Source of the DNA: Paenibacillus_G filicis
GTDB taxonomy: Bacteria > Bacillota > Bacilli > Paenibacillales > NBRC-103111
Direction of reading: 5' to 3'
DNA: 64,000 nucleotides
Assembly (NCBI RefSeq): GCF_038070315.1
Contig: NZ_JBBPCC010000024.1
Location: 62,001 to 126,000, forward strand
The position numbers and the translations under genes are program-made. The number at the start of each line of letters is the position of its first letter. Positions within the stretch are counted from its first letter, which is position 1. Below the pieces are notes generated by a model that saw only the letters and a program-made list of their open reading frames with translations, was not told the DNA's origin and searched no databases. Shown in pieces: positions 52,134 through 60,890 of this stretch.

Positions 52134-52613
52134 GTGACAGGCTTCGATGCCATCTATAAACACTACTTTTCTGATGTATACAAATACGTACTGTCTCTTA
52201 GCCGAAATGAAGCCATTGCGGAAGAAGTTACGCAGGAGACCTTTTTCAAGGCTATGCAGAACATTGATCGATTCAACGGAACGTGTAAGTTGTACGTATG
52301 GCTCTGCCAGATAGCGAAAAATACTTATTTTTCATGGTCCCAGAAACAGAAGCGTACGCTTCCCGGTCTGGATACGGACTGTTCATCAGATCGAGCACCG
52401 GATATAGAAACTAGCTTTCTCGACAAAGACGCAGCGCGTCGGTTACATATTCGGCTCCATCATCTGAACGAGCCGTACAAAGAGGTTTTTACTTTACGCG
52501 TGTTTGGAGAGCTGCCCTTCTCACAGATCGGCGAGTTGTTCGGGAAAACCGATAGCTGGGCGAGGCTGATCTTTTATAGGGCAAAAAAACAACTGCAGGA
52601 GGAATTTCGATGA
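52134..52613 (+). CDS. ECF-type RNA polymerase sigma factor
   Basis: 159-residue sigma-70 factor with only regions 2 and 4. Region 2 (about 1-75: DVYKYVLSLSRNEAIAEEVTQETFFKAMQNIDRFNGTCKLYVWLCQIAKNTYFSW) and region 4 (about 105-155: LNEPYKEVFTLRVFGELPFSQIGELFGKTDSWARLIFYRAKKQL) are intact. The start is GTG, seven bases after AGGAGG. It is coupled to the anti-sigma gene by an ATGA overlap. It probably directs transcription of its own operon and a small envelope-stress regulon. Confidence 0.92.
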   Translation: MTGFDAIYKHYFSDVYKYVLSLSRNEAIAEEVTQETFFKAMQNIDRFNGTCKLYVWLCQIAKNTYFSWSQKQKRTLPGLDTDCSSDRAPDIETSFLDKDAARRLHIRLHHLNEPYKEVFTLRVFGELPFSQIGELFGKTDSWARLIFYRAKKQLQEEFR

Positions 52614-52939
52614 ACATATCTTGTGCCATCATCAAAGATTTGCTGCCCTTGTATCACGATGGTGTCTGCAGTAATGAGACGAAAGCCATGGTCGAGGAAC
52701 ACCTTGCTGCTTGTGATAGCTGCAAAGCCGAGTTACAGGCTATGGACGATGAGCTGCCCATGAACCAAACAGAGCAGAATTTGAAAGAAGCCGAAGCCGT
52801 ACAAAACCTGTCCAGGAGGTGGAAAAAAGGAATGCTCCAATCTTTGTTAAAAGGAGTTTTTATCGCGATAACAACAATAGCGATTGTTCTTCTTGTGTTG
52901 TATGTTTTTGTGGATGTCAAGGTTGTGCCGAAAGCCTAA
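52610..52939 (+). CDS. short zinc-finger (ZAS) anti-sigma factor
   Basis: 109 residues. The N-terminal ZAS zinc-binding anti-sigma domain has H31-x3-C35-x2-C38, a linker and one membrane helix (about 77-100). The protein then ends after VDVKVVPKA, only about nine residues outside. Relatives with the same beginning usually carry a further ~100-250-residue extracellular part. This copy is therefore either a minimal form or cut short by a frameshift. The overlap with the sigma gene (ATGA) indicates coupled, near-equimolar production. Confidence 0.85.
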   Translation: MNISCAIIKDLLPLYHDGVCSNETKAMVEEHLAACDSCKAELQAMDDELPMNQTEQNLKEAEAVQNLSRRWKKGMLQSLLKGVFIAITTIAIVLLVLYVFVDVKVVPKA

Positions 52940-53048
52940 TTCTGTTAACAGGGAATACTCCATGATTCGGAAGCCGCTGTTTTCTGTCCGTGAGGAGCCG
53001 TCACCCTACCGTGACGGCTGGATGCAGAAAGTGACCACCAATCGAACT

Positions 53049-54047
53049 TCACTCCGTCAGACCTGTTTTCAACGAAATTCCCCAACCAAATTTCTCATTA
53101 GAGGAAAGTTCCGCTCGGATGGTATTTGAACCAGCCTGCCATGAGACAGGAATACTCACGAAATCCGGACGAATACGCCCGTCATGTTTAGGAGGACTCC
53201 AGTTCCAGGAACCATCATACACCGCTTCGTCATTCATCCAAAGCCGAAGATGATCACTAAACCCAAACGATACAACAGAACTCTTCTCCTCGGCTACAGC
53301 AACTGTACTTTGGATTTGAACGGTGGCTCCGCTCGAAGCCGGATAAAGTCTGTTCACGTTTAAAGTTCCATTTTCTTCAACAAAAGCATGCTTCCACTCC
53401 GACTCAGCCGGTCGTTCCTTCCCCAAGTATGGCTCGGATATTACCCACTCTGTTACAAAGGATTGAGCTTTTAAGTGATCAAAATCAGTAGTCCGCTCAT
53501 CCACTGCTTTCGGCTCAATCTCCTCAACGGTCAATTCGCGGATATAAACGGGGACGAAATTCCAGAATCCAATTTTCCCTGCTCGTTTCCCATGCTGAAG
53601 ATTTGGGATCACGAGTTGTGGAACCGGATCTTCATCCAAATAGACCCAAGCCCCTTTTTCTTGAACGTCGATTCTAAACTTTCTCCATACTTTCGTAGTA
53701 TCCGGTAGGGGCGTTTGATAGTACGGTCCATGATAAATTTGCCATGTCATCGACCCGTTCATGATAGGATCATATTGAATTTCGAAAGGACCCAGATAAA
53801 CCAATTCAAAATTAGAGGAATCACGTGATCCAAAAATGAACCCGATAAATCCAACTTCCTCAGGAATGGCAACTTCGGCTTGGATACTAAACGCTTGATA
53901 CGGGATTTCTTCCTTGAGAAAAAAGGCTCCATTCATGTTCTTAAGAAACAATGCCTCCCGATCCTTCCAGACCGTCACACGTGCACTTGAATCACCGAAC
54001 TCAAATTGATCGAGATCTTTGCTTAAATTCCATACCATTTTGTTCAT
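53049..54047 (-). CDS. protein of unknown function with lectin-like beta-sandwich domains
   Basis: 332 residues, no signal peptide. The N-terminal ~175 residues resemble a concanavalin/LamG-like jelly roll (AFSIQAEVAIPEEVGFIGFIFGSRDSSNFELVYLGPF, then KFRIDVQEKGAWVYLDEDPVPQLVIPNLQHGKRAGKIGFWNF). The C-terminal ~130 residues look like a second beta-sandwich of the type joined to glycosidases (LRLWMNDEAVYDGSWNW, then WQAGSNTIRAELSS). No catalytic motif was recognised. It is a stand-alone gene with AGGAG six bases before the ATG. The function may be carbohydrate-related, which is inference from fold resemblance only. Confidence 0.55.
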   Translation of the reverse strand: MNKMVWNLSKDLDQFEFGDSSARVTVWKDREALFLKNMNGAFFLKEEIPYQAFSIQAEVAIPEEVGFIGFIFGSRDSSNFELVYLGPFEIQYDPIMNGSMTWQIYHGPYYQTPLPDTTKVWRKFRIDVQEKGAWVYLDEDPVPQLVIPNLQHGKRAGKIGFWNFVPVYIRELTVEEIEPKAVDERTTDFDHLKAQSFVTEWVISEPYLGKERPAESEWKHAFVEENGTLNVNRLYPASSGATVQIQSTVAVAEEKSSVVSFGFSDHLRLWMNDEAVYDGSWNWSPPKHDGRIRPDFVSIPVSWQAGSNTIRAELSSNEKFGWGISLKTGLTE

Positions 54048-54194
54048 GGGAAACTCCTAGTCATTGTTGATAGGCACTAATATGCCTCCATTGATAGATT
54101 ACCATATTTTTATATTTTTCAGCATTATTGTATAAAGAAAAACACTCGGATCTCCCCGTATACAGATCTGGCCCTTCTTCACTGCTTCTGCCAA

Positions 54195-54241
54195 TAAAAA
54201 AGCCTGTAGACCCTGCTCCAAAAGGAGCATTGTCTGCAGGC
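54195..54241 (-). terminator. terminator of the ABC-F gene
   Basis: Long imperfect hairpin on the minus strand (arms 54202-54219 and 54224-54241, loop AAAA) followed by a T-rich tract, 37 bases past the ABC-F stop. Confidence 0.8.
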
Positions 54242-54277
54242 AGAGGCTGCCTCTATGAGACAGCCCTTGTTGCATGT

Positions 54278-55834
54278 TTAAAATACTTTTGTCGTCCACG
54301 ATTCGCAGTTCCAGGTATCCGTCACGACATCGCGGTAAAATTCGGGTTCATGGGAAATCAGCAGAATACTGCCCTTATATTCTTTAAGCGCACGCTTGAG
54401 CTCATCCTTGGCATCGACGTCAAGGTGGTTGGTCGGCTCATCGAGCACCAGCAGGTTCGTCTCACGATTGATGAGCTTGCACAAGCGCACCTTCGCTTTC
54501 TCACCGCCGCTTAAGACCGCGACCTTGCTTTCGATATGCTTGGTGGTCAGGCCACATCTGGCCAGAGCCGCCCGAATTTCAAACTGGGTGAAGGACGGGA
54601 ACTCTTTCCAGACCTCTTCAATGCAGGTGTTGTAATTCGCATCTTTGATTTCTTGCTCGAAATAGCCAATTTCCAGCAGATCGCCGAGCTTGGCCGAACC
54701 TGCAACGGCCGGAATTTGGCCGAGAATGCTGCGCAGCAGCGTCGTCTTACCGATTCCGTTCGCACCCACGAGCGCAATTTTTTGCCCCCGCTCCATGCTC
54801 AGATTCAGAGGTCTCGACAGCGGCGAATCGTAACCGATCACGAGATCCTTGGTTTCAAAAATCACCTTGCCGGACGTACGACCCGTCTTGAAGTTGAATT
54901 GCGGCTTAGGCTTCTCCTTAGCCAGCTCGATAACATCCATTTTATCCAGCTTCTTCTGGCGGGACATCGCCATATTCCGTGTAGCCACGCTGGCCTTGTT
55001 CCGTGCAACGAAGTCCTTCAAGTCGGCAATTTCCTGCTGCTGCCGCTTAAAGGCAGATTCAAGCTGTTGCTTCTTCGCCTCATAGACCTGCTGGAAATAA
55101 TCATAATCCCCCACATAACGCGACAGCGCCTGATTCTCCATATGGTAGATCAAGTTGATCACGCTGTTCAAGAACGGAATGTCATGGGAAATTAGAATGA
55201 ACGCATTCTCGTATTCTTGCAAATAGCGCTGCAGCCATACGATGTGCTGCTCGTCGAGATAGTTCGTAGGCTCGTCAAGCAGCAGGATGTCCGGCTTCTC
55301 CAGCAACAGCTTAGCGAGCAGTACCTTGGTCCGCTGACCGCCGCTGAGATCATGGACGTCCTTATCCAACCCGATGTCTGTAAGTCCCAGTCCACGGGCT
55401 GTTTCATCCACCTTGGCATCGATCATATAAAAATCCTGATTCGTTAACGTATCCTGGATCGTTCCGACATCCTCCAGCAGCTGCTCCAGCTCCTCCGGGG
55501 AGACCTCGCCCATTCTGCCGTACATGTCGTTCATCTCTTGTTCCATATCGAATAAATATTGGAACGCTCCGCGCAAAACATCGCGAATCGACTGGCCCTT
55601 AGTCAGCACGGCATGCTGGTCCAGATAGCCAACCCGCACGCGTCTGGCCCATTCGACTTTACCGTCGTCCGGCTGAAGCTTGCCGGTGATAATATTCATG
55701 AAGGTGGATTTACCTTCCCCGTTGGCCCCAATCAGGCCAATATGCTCGCCCTTCAGCAAGCGGAAGGATACATCGCTGAAAATCGCGCGGTCCCCGAACC
55801 CGTGACTCAGCCGTTCTACATTAAGTATACTCAT
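54278..55834 (-). CDS. ABC-F family ATPase (ribosome-associated)
   Basis: 518 residues with two ABC ATPase cassettes and no membrane segment. Cassette 1 has Walker A GANGEGKST, signature LSGGQRTKVLLAK and Walker B LLLDEPTNYLD. The linker (about 230-300, KKQQLESAFKRQQQEIADLKDFVARNKASVATRNMAMSRQKKL) is the P-site tRNA interaction motif region of ABC-F. Cassette 2 has GANGIGKTTLL, LSGGEKAKVRLCKL and LLVLDEPTNHLD. ABC-F proteins act on the ribosome E site as translation factors or antibiotic-protection factors. A -10-like TATAAT lies about 40 bases upstream. The start ATG follows AAAGGA. Confidence 0.93.
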   Translation of the reverse strand: MSILNVERLSHGFGDRAIFSDVSFRLLKGEHIGLIGANGEGKSTFMNIITGKLQPDDGKVEWARRVRVGYLDQHAVLTKGQSIRDVLRGAFQYLFDMEQEMNDMYGRMGEVSPEELEQLLEDVGTIQDTLTNQDFYMIDAKVDETARGLGLTDIGLDKDVHDLSGGQRTKVLLAKLLLEKPDILLLDEPTNYLDEQHIVWLQRYLQEYENAFILISHDIPFLNSVINLIYHMENQALSRYVGDYDYFQQVYEAKKQQLESAFKRQQQEIADLKDFVARNKASVATRNMAMSRQKKLDKMDVIELAKEKPKPQFNFKTGRTSGKVIFETKDLVIGYDSPLSRPLNLSMERGQKIALVGANGIGKTTLLRSILGQIPAVAGSAKLGDLLEIGYFEQEIKDANYNTCIEEVWKEFPSFTQFEIRAALARCGLTTKHIESKVAVLSGGEKAKVRLCKLINRETNLLVLDEPTNHLDVDAKDELKRALKEYKGSILLISHEPEFYRDVVTDTWNCESWTTKVF

Positions 55835-56027
55835 GACTTTGCACCAATTCCTTTATCAAAGATATTCTCGTCATATTATAAAGGTTCTGGCCGCGTAACT
55901 CCAGATGGAGATGAAAAAATTAAAATAAAGAGAGTCGAATGTCACTTGTACCCAACATCGATCCTCGATCCATTGGGAATTGGGATATGGATAGATGGGT
56001 TTTGTCCGGATGAACGGTTTTTACATT
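55835..56027. other. intergenic region between the ABC-F and TetR genes
   Basis: Contains the promoter region of the ABC-F gene on the minus strand (TATAAT-like at about 55877). The plus strand has an open stretch reading IKRVECHLYPTSILDPLGIGIWIDGFCPDER, without start or ribosome binding site. This may be a protein fragment, but no family was recognised. Confidence 0.35.
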
Positions 56028-56708
56028 CTACTTCTCCTGCTCCTTGATCACTTGCTCAATCCCCAACAGAATCAGCCTCAATCCGAACTCAAACGCTCCG
56101 TCGGTCCCCATCAGTTCGAACAGCCCGTTCGTGAACATCCTCTTGAACAATCCTGCTTCCGTCTCGCTCATGGAGTCCAGAAGGCGAATCATCTCCTCAC
56201 CCGGAATTTCTTCCTCCTCCTTAAGGATTGCGGAGACAATACGCTCATGCTGATAATTGTCTAGGACGAAGTGGAAGACATAGTTCACAAGCGTAGTAAC
56301 CACTTGCATTTTCTGCTCTTGTTCAAGCGGCGTCGATTCCACACAGAGCAGCATACGGTTGGTGAAGCGGATGATGTCCGGTTCGTGGGGCAGCGTCATC
56401 ATCATGAGCTGTGTGGAGCAGGGATACCGGCTGAGCACACTCCGTACCGTTACCGCAAACCCCGTCAGCTGCTCCTTCCAATCCCCCTCGGAGTGGAACT
56501 CCTCCAAGATCATTTTCGATATCTGGTTGGCCAGACGCTGATAGAGATTCTGCTTGCTTTTGAAGTACCAGTACAGAGAGGGAGCCTGAATCCCCAGCCG
56601 GTCGGCCAATCGTCTCATGCTGAACTTCTCGATGCCATCCTCCCTCAGAAGCTCCCACGAGGTCTCCAAAATCTTCTCCTCCGAAATCTGAGGCTGCTGC
56701 TTTTTCAT
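56028..56708 (-). CDS. TetR-family transcriptional repressor
   Basis: 226 residues. The N-terminal TetR helix-turn-helix (SEEKILETSWELLREDGIEKFSMRRLADRLGIQAPSLYWYFKSKQNLYQRLANQI) is followed by a helical ligand-binding region resembling the TetR_C class of tetracycline-type repressors. Divergent from the MATE pump gene; the 120-base gap carries three copies of a 13-base operator-like sequence. It probably represses both genes until the pump's substrate binds. The ATG is preceded by AAGGGCGG. Confidence 0.92.
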   Translation of the reverse strand: MKKQQPQISEEKILETSWELLREDGIEKFSMRRLADRLGIQAPSLYWYFKSKQNLYQRLANQISKMILEEFHSEGDWKEQLTGFAVTVRSVLSRYPCSTQLMMMTLPHEPDIIRFTNRMLLCVESTPLEQEQKMQVVTTLVNYVFHFVLDNYQHERIVSAILKEEEEIPGEEMIRLLDSMSETEAGLFKRMFTNGLFELMGTDGAFEFGLRLILLGIEQVIKEQEK

Positions 56709-56726
56709 CGGTATCCGCCCTTCTAT

Positions 56727-56739
56727 CTTACAGTGTTAG
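56727..56739. promoter_or_regulatory. TetR operator-like site 1
   Basis: CTTACAGTGTTAG, an imperfect palindrome and identical to site 3. It sits next to the TetR start codon and so would affect the regulator's own promoter. Confidence 0.6.
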
Positions 56740-56775
56740 TTTTTACTTTACAGATGCATAAGTTAATGATATCAT

Positions 56776-56788
56776 CTTACACTGTAAG
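56776..56788. promoter_or_regulatory. TetR operator-like site 2
   Basis: CTTACACTGTAAG, the most symmetric of the three sites. It starts 49 bases after site 1 and 20 bases before site 3 (about two helical turns). Confidence 0.65.
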
Positions 56789-56795
56789 GTTCAAT

Positions 56796-56808
56796 CTTAC
56801 AGTGTTAG
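56796..56808. promoter_or_regulatory. TetR operator-like site 3
   Basis: CTTACAGTGTTAG, overlapping the presumed promoter of the MATE gene (TTCAAT before it, TTATAC after it) about 20 bases before its start. Confidence 0.65.
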
Positions 56809-56828
56809 TCAATTATACACCCAAATAA

Positions 56829-58199
56829 ATGAAGAAAGTAGTGACACACATGGATGCAGAAAACCTCCATTACTTTGAGAAAGCATCGATCGCAAAAGCC
56901 GTAGCTCACTTCGCTGTACCGATGATGCTAGGCACGTCAATGGGTGTGATATATTCCATCTTGAATGCCTATTTCCTTGGTACACTGGGCAATACGGCCA
57001 TGTTAACCGCACTCGCACTAACCTTGCCGTTATTCGCGATCATTATGGCGCTAGGCAATTTGATCGGCGTGGGTAGCGGTACATTCATTTCCCGTTTGCT
57101 GGGAGAGAAAAAATATGACGATGTCAAGCATGTGTCTTCATTCGCCTTTTACAGCAGTCTAGTTCTCTGCATGATCGTAATGGCTGTCGGGCTCCCGTTG
57201 ATCGATCCAATCGTTCATGGCCTGTTGGCAACGCCTGACTCCTTCGGATTCACGAAGGACTATGTCACGATTATGATTATTGGCTCACCATTCATCGTAT
57301 TATTCCTTACGCTAGAGAATATCTTGCGCTCCGAGGGTGCAGCCATCACGTCGATGATCGGCATGATTCTCAGTGTTGTCGTGAATACTATGCTCGATGC
57401 GCTCGTTATCTTCGTCTTCCATTGGGGCGTGATCGGCGTTGCGTCTGCTACGGTCATTTCTAACCTGGTTGCGAGTGTGTTCTACGCCTTCCATATCGGA
57501 TATAAGAGCGAATTCTTAACGATCTCCGTAAAATGGTTCAAGGCTACAATGGACATTCTGAGCCATGTATTCAAAATCGGAGTTCCCGTCTTTGTTATGA
57601 GTGTCTTCCTTGGTGCTATGTCGCTTATCTTCAACCATTTTCTTGTCGAATATGGAGATCGGGCCGTAGCGGCTCACGGAATTTCATCACGTTTATTGCA
57701 ATTTCCTGAGTTTATTCTGATGGGATTATGCGAGGGAGTCGTTCCGTTGATTGCCTTCTCTTTTACAGCGAATAAATTACGCATGAAGCAGACCATTGGA
57801 TTTACGATCAAAGTGATTGTGGCGTTAGCAGTCGTCTTCGGCATCATCGTCTATCTGATTTCCGATCACTTAATTGGTTTATTTACGAATGACCCGCAAT
57901 TAATTGAAATGGGGAGCTACATTCTACATGTGACGTTCTTATCCTTGTTCATTACAGGAATGACCACGTTGTTTACGGGGATCTTCCAAGCAACAGCGCA
58001 AGGAACCGCCGCGTTGATTATGTCAGTGATTCAAGGAATTACTTTGATTCCTGTGTTGTATATTGCCAACCGAATGAACGGCTTCCACGGAGTGGTCTGG
58101 TCGCTCGTCATCGCGGATGCTGTCGCTTTTCTTGTTGGTGCCATCATGCTGTATGTTCTGCGGACCAAATTGCAGCCGGATTTGGATTATTCAACATAA
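56829..58199 (+). CDS. MATE-family multidrug efflux transporter (MepA-like)
   Basis: 456-residue membrane antiporter with 12 predicted helices of the MATE family; the start IAKAVAHFAVPMMLGTSMGVIYSILNAYFLGTLGNTAML is typical of the MepA branch. These pumps exchange Na+ or H+ for cationic drugs and dyes. The first ATG (56829) has no good ribosome binding site. The ATG at 56850 (MDAENLHYF) also lacks a strong one, so the N-terminus is uncertain by seven residues. Lower GC than the sugar loci. It is paired with the divergent TetR gene. Confidence 0.92.
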   Translation: MKKVVTHMDAENLHYFEKASIAKAVAHFAVPMMLGTSMGVIYSILNAYFLGTLGNTAMLTALALTLPLFAIIMALGNLIGVGSGTFISRLLGEKKYDDVKHVSSFAFYSSLVLCMIVMAVGLPLIDPIVHGLLATPDSFGFTKDYVTIMIIGSPFIVLFLTLENILRSEGAAITSMIGMILSVVVNTMLDALVIFVFHWGVIGVASATVISNLVASVFYAFHIGYKSEFLTISVKWFKATMDILSHVFKIGVPVFVMSVFLGAMSLIFNHFLVEYGDRAVAAHGISSRLLQFPEFILMGLCEGVVPLIAFSFTANKLRMKQTIGFTIKVIVALAVVFGIIVYLISDHLIGLFTNDPQLIEMGSYILHVTFLSLFITGMTTLFTGIFQATAQGTAALIMSVIQGITLIPVLYIANRMNGFHGVVWSLVIADAVAFLVGAIMLYVLRTKLQPDLDYST

Positions 58200-58419
58200 G
58201 GGTACTCCCGATCCTGCCTTTTTAGGTACATGCAAATCGAAAATAGCAAAGCAAAACATGCAGATTGCAGAACTGACAGGGCAAAGCCTCAGCTCATTCA
58301 GTAAGACTTCTACGCAACGGTGCTACTCAGCCATATAGCTTCTGAAGCGTAAGATCAAAAACATGCCGTTACTTACCATAAGGTTCACCGTGCTGTCTGT
58401 AACGGTAAGCTATTTTAAG
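58200..58419. other. intergenic region after the MATE gene
   Basis: No gene was found. A perfect 7-base inverted repeat (CCGTTAC at 58366-58372, GTAACGG at 58399-58405) in an otherwise structureless stretch may be a degraded terminator or repeat. Confidence 0.3.
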
Positions 58420-58452
58420 AAAAACAGGCCATCCATTGTGGGACGGCCTGTT
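58420..58452. terminator. terminator between the MATE gene and the convergent GNAT gene
   Basis: 8-base perfect arms (58423-58430 and 58445-58452), extended by further pairing inside (ATCC/GGAC), with a T run on the minus strand and a shorter T stretch on the plus side. Confidence 0.75.
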
Positions 58453-58470
58453 GCTTTTCATATGGGAGGG

Positions 58471-59394
58471 TTATTTTAGCTCATAATAATCCATCGTCGA
58501 GGTTTCCACGAAACCGCAGGATTGATAGAGCCGAAGTGCATGGGCGTTCTCCACGGCCACTTGCAGCATAATGTCCCCTGCGTTCGCTTCCTTCAGCTTA
58601 TCTATCGCTTCCAAGAGAGTTGCTCGTCCATATCCCTTGCCACGATACTCGGGCAGAACGCCCAGACCATAGATGCCCCCGATGCCGGGGGACAGCTGGA
58701 TATGGACTTTCCCGATGACCTGTTGGTCAACTTCTGCAAGATAGATGGTCATGCCCCTCTTTTCTTCCTCCTCAGGCAGGATCATCCCTTCCATTAGACC
58801 GCTTGTCTCCTCTTCCCCCAGCTTATCACCAAAGTATATTGCATTCTGCCTGTGAATCTCCCACGCGTCGGAATTTGTCGCCTTTCGAAATATAAGGCTC
58901 TCTAAGTCATTGTGTATCTCCGGTCGATTCACCCGAAGATACATCTCATGCTCCGAATGATGGTACCTTGCTCCGGTTCCTTGAATGAACGCTTGCCCGG
59001 CTTCTGACTTCCGATCGCTTAAGAGAAGCATACTGTCGGGAGATCTGCGCCTCCACTCTGCCATAACCAGCCTACTTAATGTCCCAAACACGCCTTGGCG
59101 CCTGTATGCTGGATTCACCATGCCATTCACTTCGAGCGGTGTGCCCGCGCCGCCGAATTCACAAATCCCCATATAACCAATCAACTCATGTCCATCGAAG
59201 TACATGAATTCATTGATTTGGCGGATCCCCGCACAGTCTTTCCCTGAATATACGCCAAGCTTGTAGTCCAACTCGAGCTTCAGCGTCGTCTGATCTTCGC
59301 GGATGCACCGTTCTTGGAGCCTGTTAATCAAGTCATAGTCTTCTTGGTCGATTCCTTCTCTGAGCTTCAACCACGGGTTATGGATAGTCTTCAT
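58471..59394 (-). CDS. GNAT acetyltransferase with two tandem GNAT domains
   Basis: 307 residues. The N-terminal GNAT domain (about 10-150) has the acetyl-CoA loop NGMVNPAYRRQGVFGTLSRL. The C-terminal domain (about 165-307) has IYGLGVLPEYRGKGYGRATLLEAI and ends NAHALRLYQSCGFVETSTMDYYEL. Both motif A loops look complete, so both domains may bind acetyl-CoA. The length fits tandem-GNAT enzymes. GAGGTG lies six bases before the ATG. The substrate is unknown. Confidence 0.87.
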   Translation of the reverse strand: MKTIHNPWLKLREGIDQEDYDLINRLQERCIREDQTTLKLELDYKLGVYSGKDCAGIRQINEFMYFDGHELIGYMGICEFGGAGTPLEVNGMVNPAYRRQGVFGTLSRLVMAEWRRRSPDSMLLLSDRKSEAGQAFIQGTGARYHHSEHEMYLRVNRPEIHNDLESLIFRKATNSDAWEIHRQNAIYFGDKLGEEETSGLMEGMILPEEEEKRGMTIYLAEVDQQVIGKVHIQLSPGIGGIYGLGVLPEYRGKGYGRATLLEAIDKLKEANAGDIMLQVAVENAHALRLYQSCGFVETSTMDYYELK

Positions 59395-59564
59395 GTGACA
59401 CCTCTATGGGTCCGATTGTCGTATTCCTTTGCTGTAAGTCTATCGTAGCATGACATTATCTCCGTTCCACTGTCCTATTAGGGGCCGCAGAAAAGGAGGT
59501 GATTCTTCTAGTCGATAGCAGTGAAACGTGACTTCACAATCTTGCTGTGGGATTAAGATATGCT
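59395..59564. other. intergenic region with a strong but orphan Shine-Dalgarno sequence
   Basis: AAAGGAGGTGAT at 59492-59503 is a near-perfect Shine-Dalgarno sequence on the plus strand. No ATG, GTG or TTG opens a usable frame within the following 15 bases. It may be a remnant of a lost gene or leader. Confidence 0.4.
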
Positions 59565-60560
59565 TCACTGTAATATTTTCACAGTTACAGAAACGTTGCC
59601 AGATCCCCCCTGTCCACTAGCCTTTACGTTAAATTTATCACCAGGTCTTGAAGAGTTATAAGCCCCTGTAAATGTATTAAATTTATCAGCTTGAACATTT
59701 GAAAACCATTTAACAGCTTGTCCGGTTGTCATATTGTTTAAGCCGAAGTTAACACCAGCAACTGTACCTGATGCATATTCTACGTAGAAATCAGGCTCAC
59801 TACTTGTAAATGAAAAGTCCGAACCAAGTTTAACACTCTGAGTACCATCTGTGTTCTGAGGTACGCTTATCGTACCGTTAAAAATATCAATGGCTCTTAA
59901 AGAAACTGTGCCTTCAGTTGTATAATCACCATAAACTACACTGAAATCGGGTGATAATGTGTAGCCATCCGGTGTGAATCCATTTTCCATATCTATCAAT
60001 AGATTTCCATGTTTGTCATAAACATCGCCATTCACTAACTGATAGCCTTTGTCTAAAGTGTTAACTGATTTAACAGTAAACGTTGCATTTCCACCAGTTG
60101 ACGACACATCGTTAGAACTAACAGCAAATTTATATTTTGTCCCTATAGTCAAATTAGTAAAAACTCCGCCACTGCCTACTTGAAGTGTTGAATGACCAGA
60201 AACCAAAGTACCATTATCATATTTTAATGAAACATTATAGGTAGTTCCACCATTCAATGTATGAAGAAGGAAAACTGCATCAGTAGAATCAGCAGTGAAC
60301 TCTCCACAAACAACGCCTTGATTACCATTAGTATTTTTGGACATATACACTCCAGCCTTATTCCAGAAGGTTGTTAGTGCATGAATAGTTTCAAACTGAC
60401 TAGGTGTAATTTCTGAAAAGTAAACGTTAAGGGGTAATTTTTTCTCAGAAATAACTGGTGTATTAGGAGTTGACTGTTCTTCAGCAAAAGCTGAACCAGA
60501 AAGCAGTAATGAAAAACTTAAAACAGCAGCAGAAATTCTACCCATTCTTTTTGTTTTCAT
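59565..60560 (-). CDS. secreted protein of unknown function
   Basis: 331 residues. A signal peptide MKTKRMGRISAAVLSFSLLLSGSAFAEEQS is followed by a Ser/Thr/Asn/Gly-rich beta-type sequence in roughly three parts (about 75-165, 166-245, 246-331), with no enzyme motif. The only two features of note are a strongly repetitive T/S/N content and a single cysteine. The gene is clearly richer in A+T than those before it. GGAGG precedes the ATG. There is no neighbour on the same strand within 170 bases. It may be a surface or matrix protein; no family was recognised. Confidence 0.6.
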   Translation of the reverse strand: MKTKRMGRISAAVLSFSLLLSGSAFAEEQSTPNTPVISEKKLPLNVYFSEITPSQFETIHALTTFWNKAGVYMSKNTNGNQGVVCGEFTADSTDAVFLLHTLNGGTTYNVSLKYDNGTLVSGHSTLQVGSGGVFTNLTIGTKYKFAVSSNDVSSTGGNATFTVKSVNTLDKGYQLVNGDVYDKHGNLLIDMENGFTPDGYTLSPDFSVVYGDYTTEGTVSLRAIDIFNGTISVPQNTDGTQSVKLGSDFSFTSSEPDFYVEYASGTVAGVNFGLNNMTTGQAVKWFSNVQADKFNTFTGAYNSSRPGDKFNVKASGQGGSGNVSVTVKILQ

Positions 60561-60890
60561 ACAAAAACCTCCATGATCATTTATAATAGGTCACTATAAA
60601 TTTCATTTTTTCTGTGAAAAGAAAGAATGATCCAACTCATTTTATGAACCTGCTTCATATTTGTGAAAACTCCCTAGATTTATTTAATTTCAGTACATAT
60701 TTAACTTTTATTACGCCTTTACCCCGATTGCATCTACCGTTTTGTTTACGAATTTGATGAATATCTCTTTCATAACATTATATTCAAAAAATTACCTATT
60801 CCTCATCATATCACACCGTGGGAAGTATTGGACAATAATCGGAACCCGGTGATACACTGAGTCATATTGGAAAAGCAGGAGTGAACGCTA
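60561..60890. other. 330-base AT-rich intergenic region
   Basis: Contains the upstream regions of two divergent genes. For the plus-strand gene, TTGGAC (60828-60833) with a 17-base spacer and GATACA (60851-60856) is a plausible promoter. Nothing else was recognised. Confidence 0.4.

Noticed and set aside
55906..56047. Gene on the plus strand overlapping the end of the TetR gene
   Set aside because: No start codon or ribosome binding site, and it runs into the real minus-strand gene.
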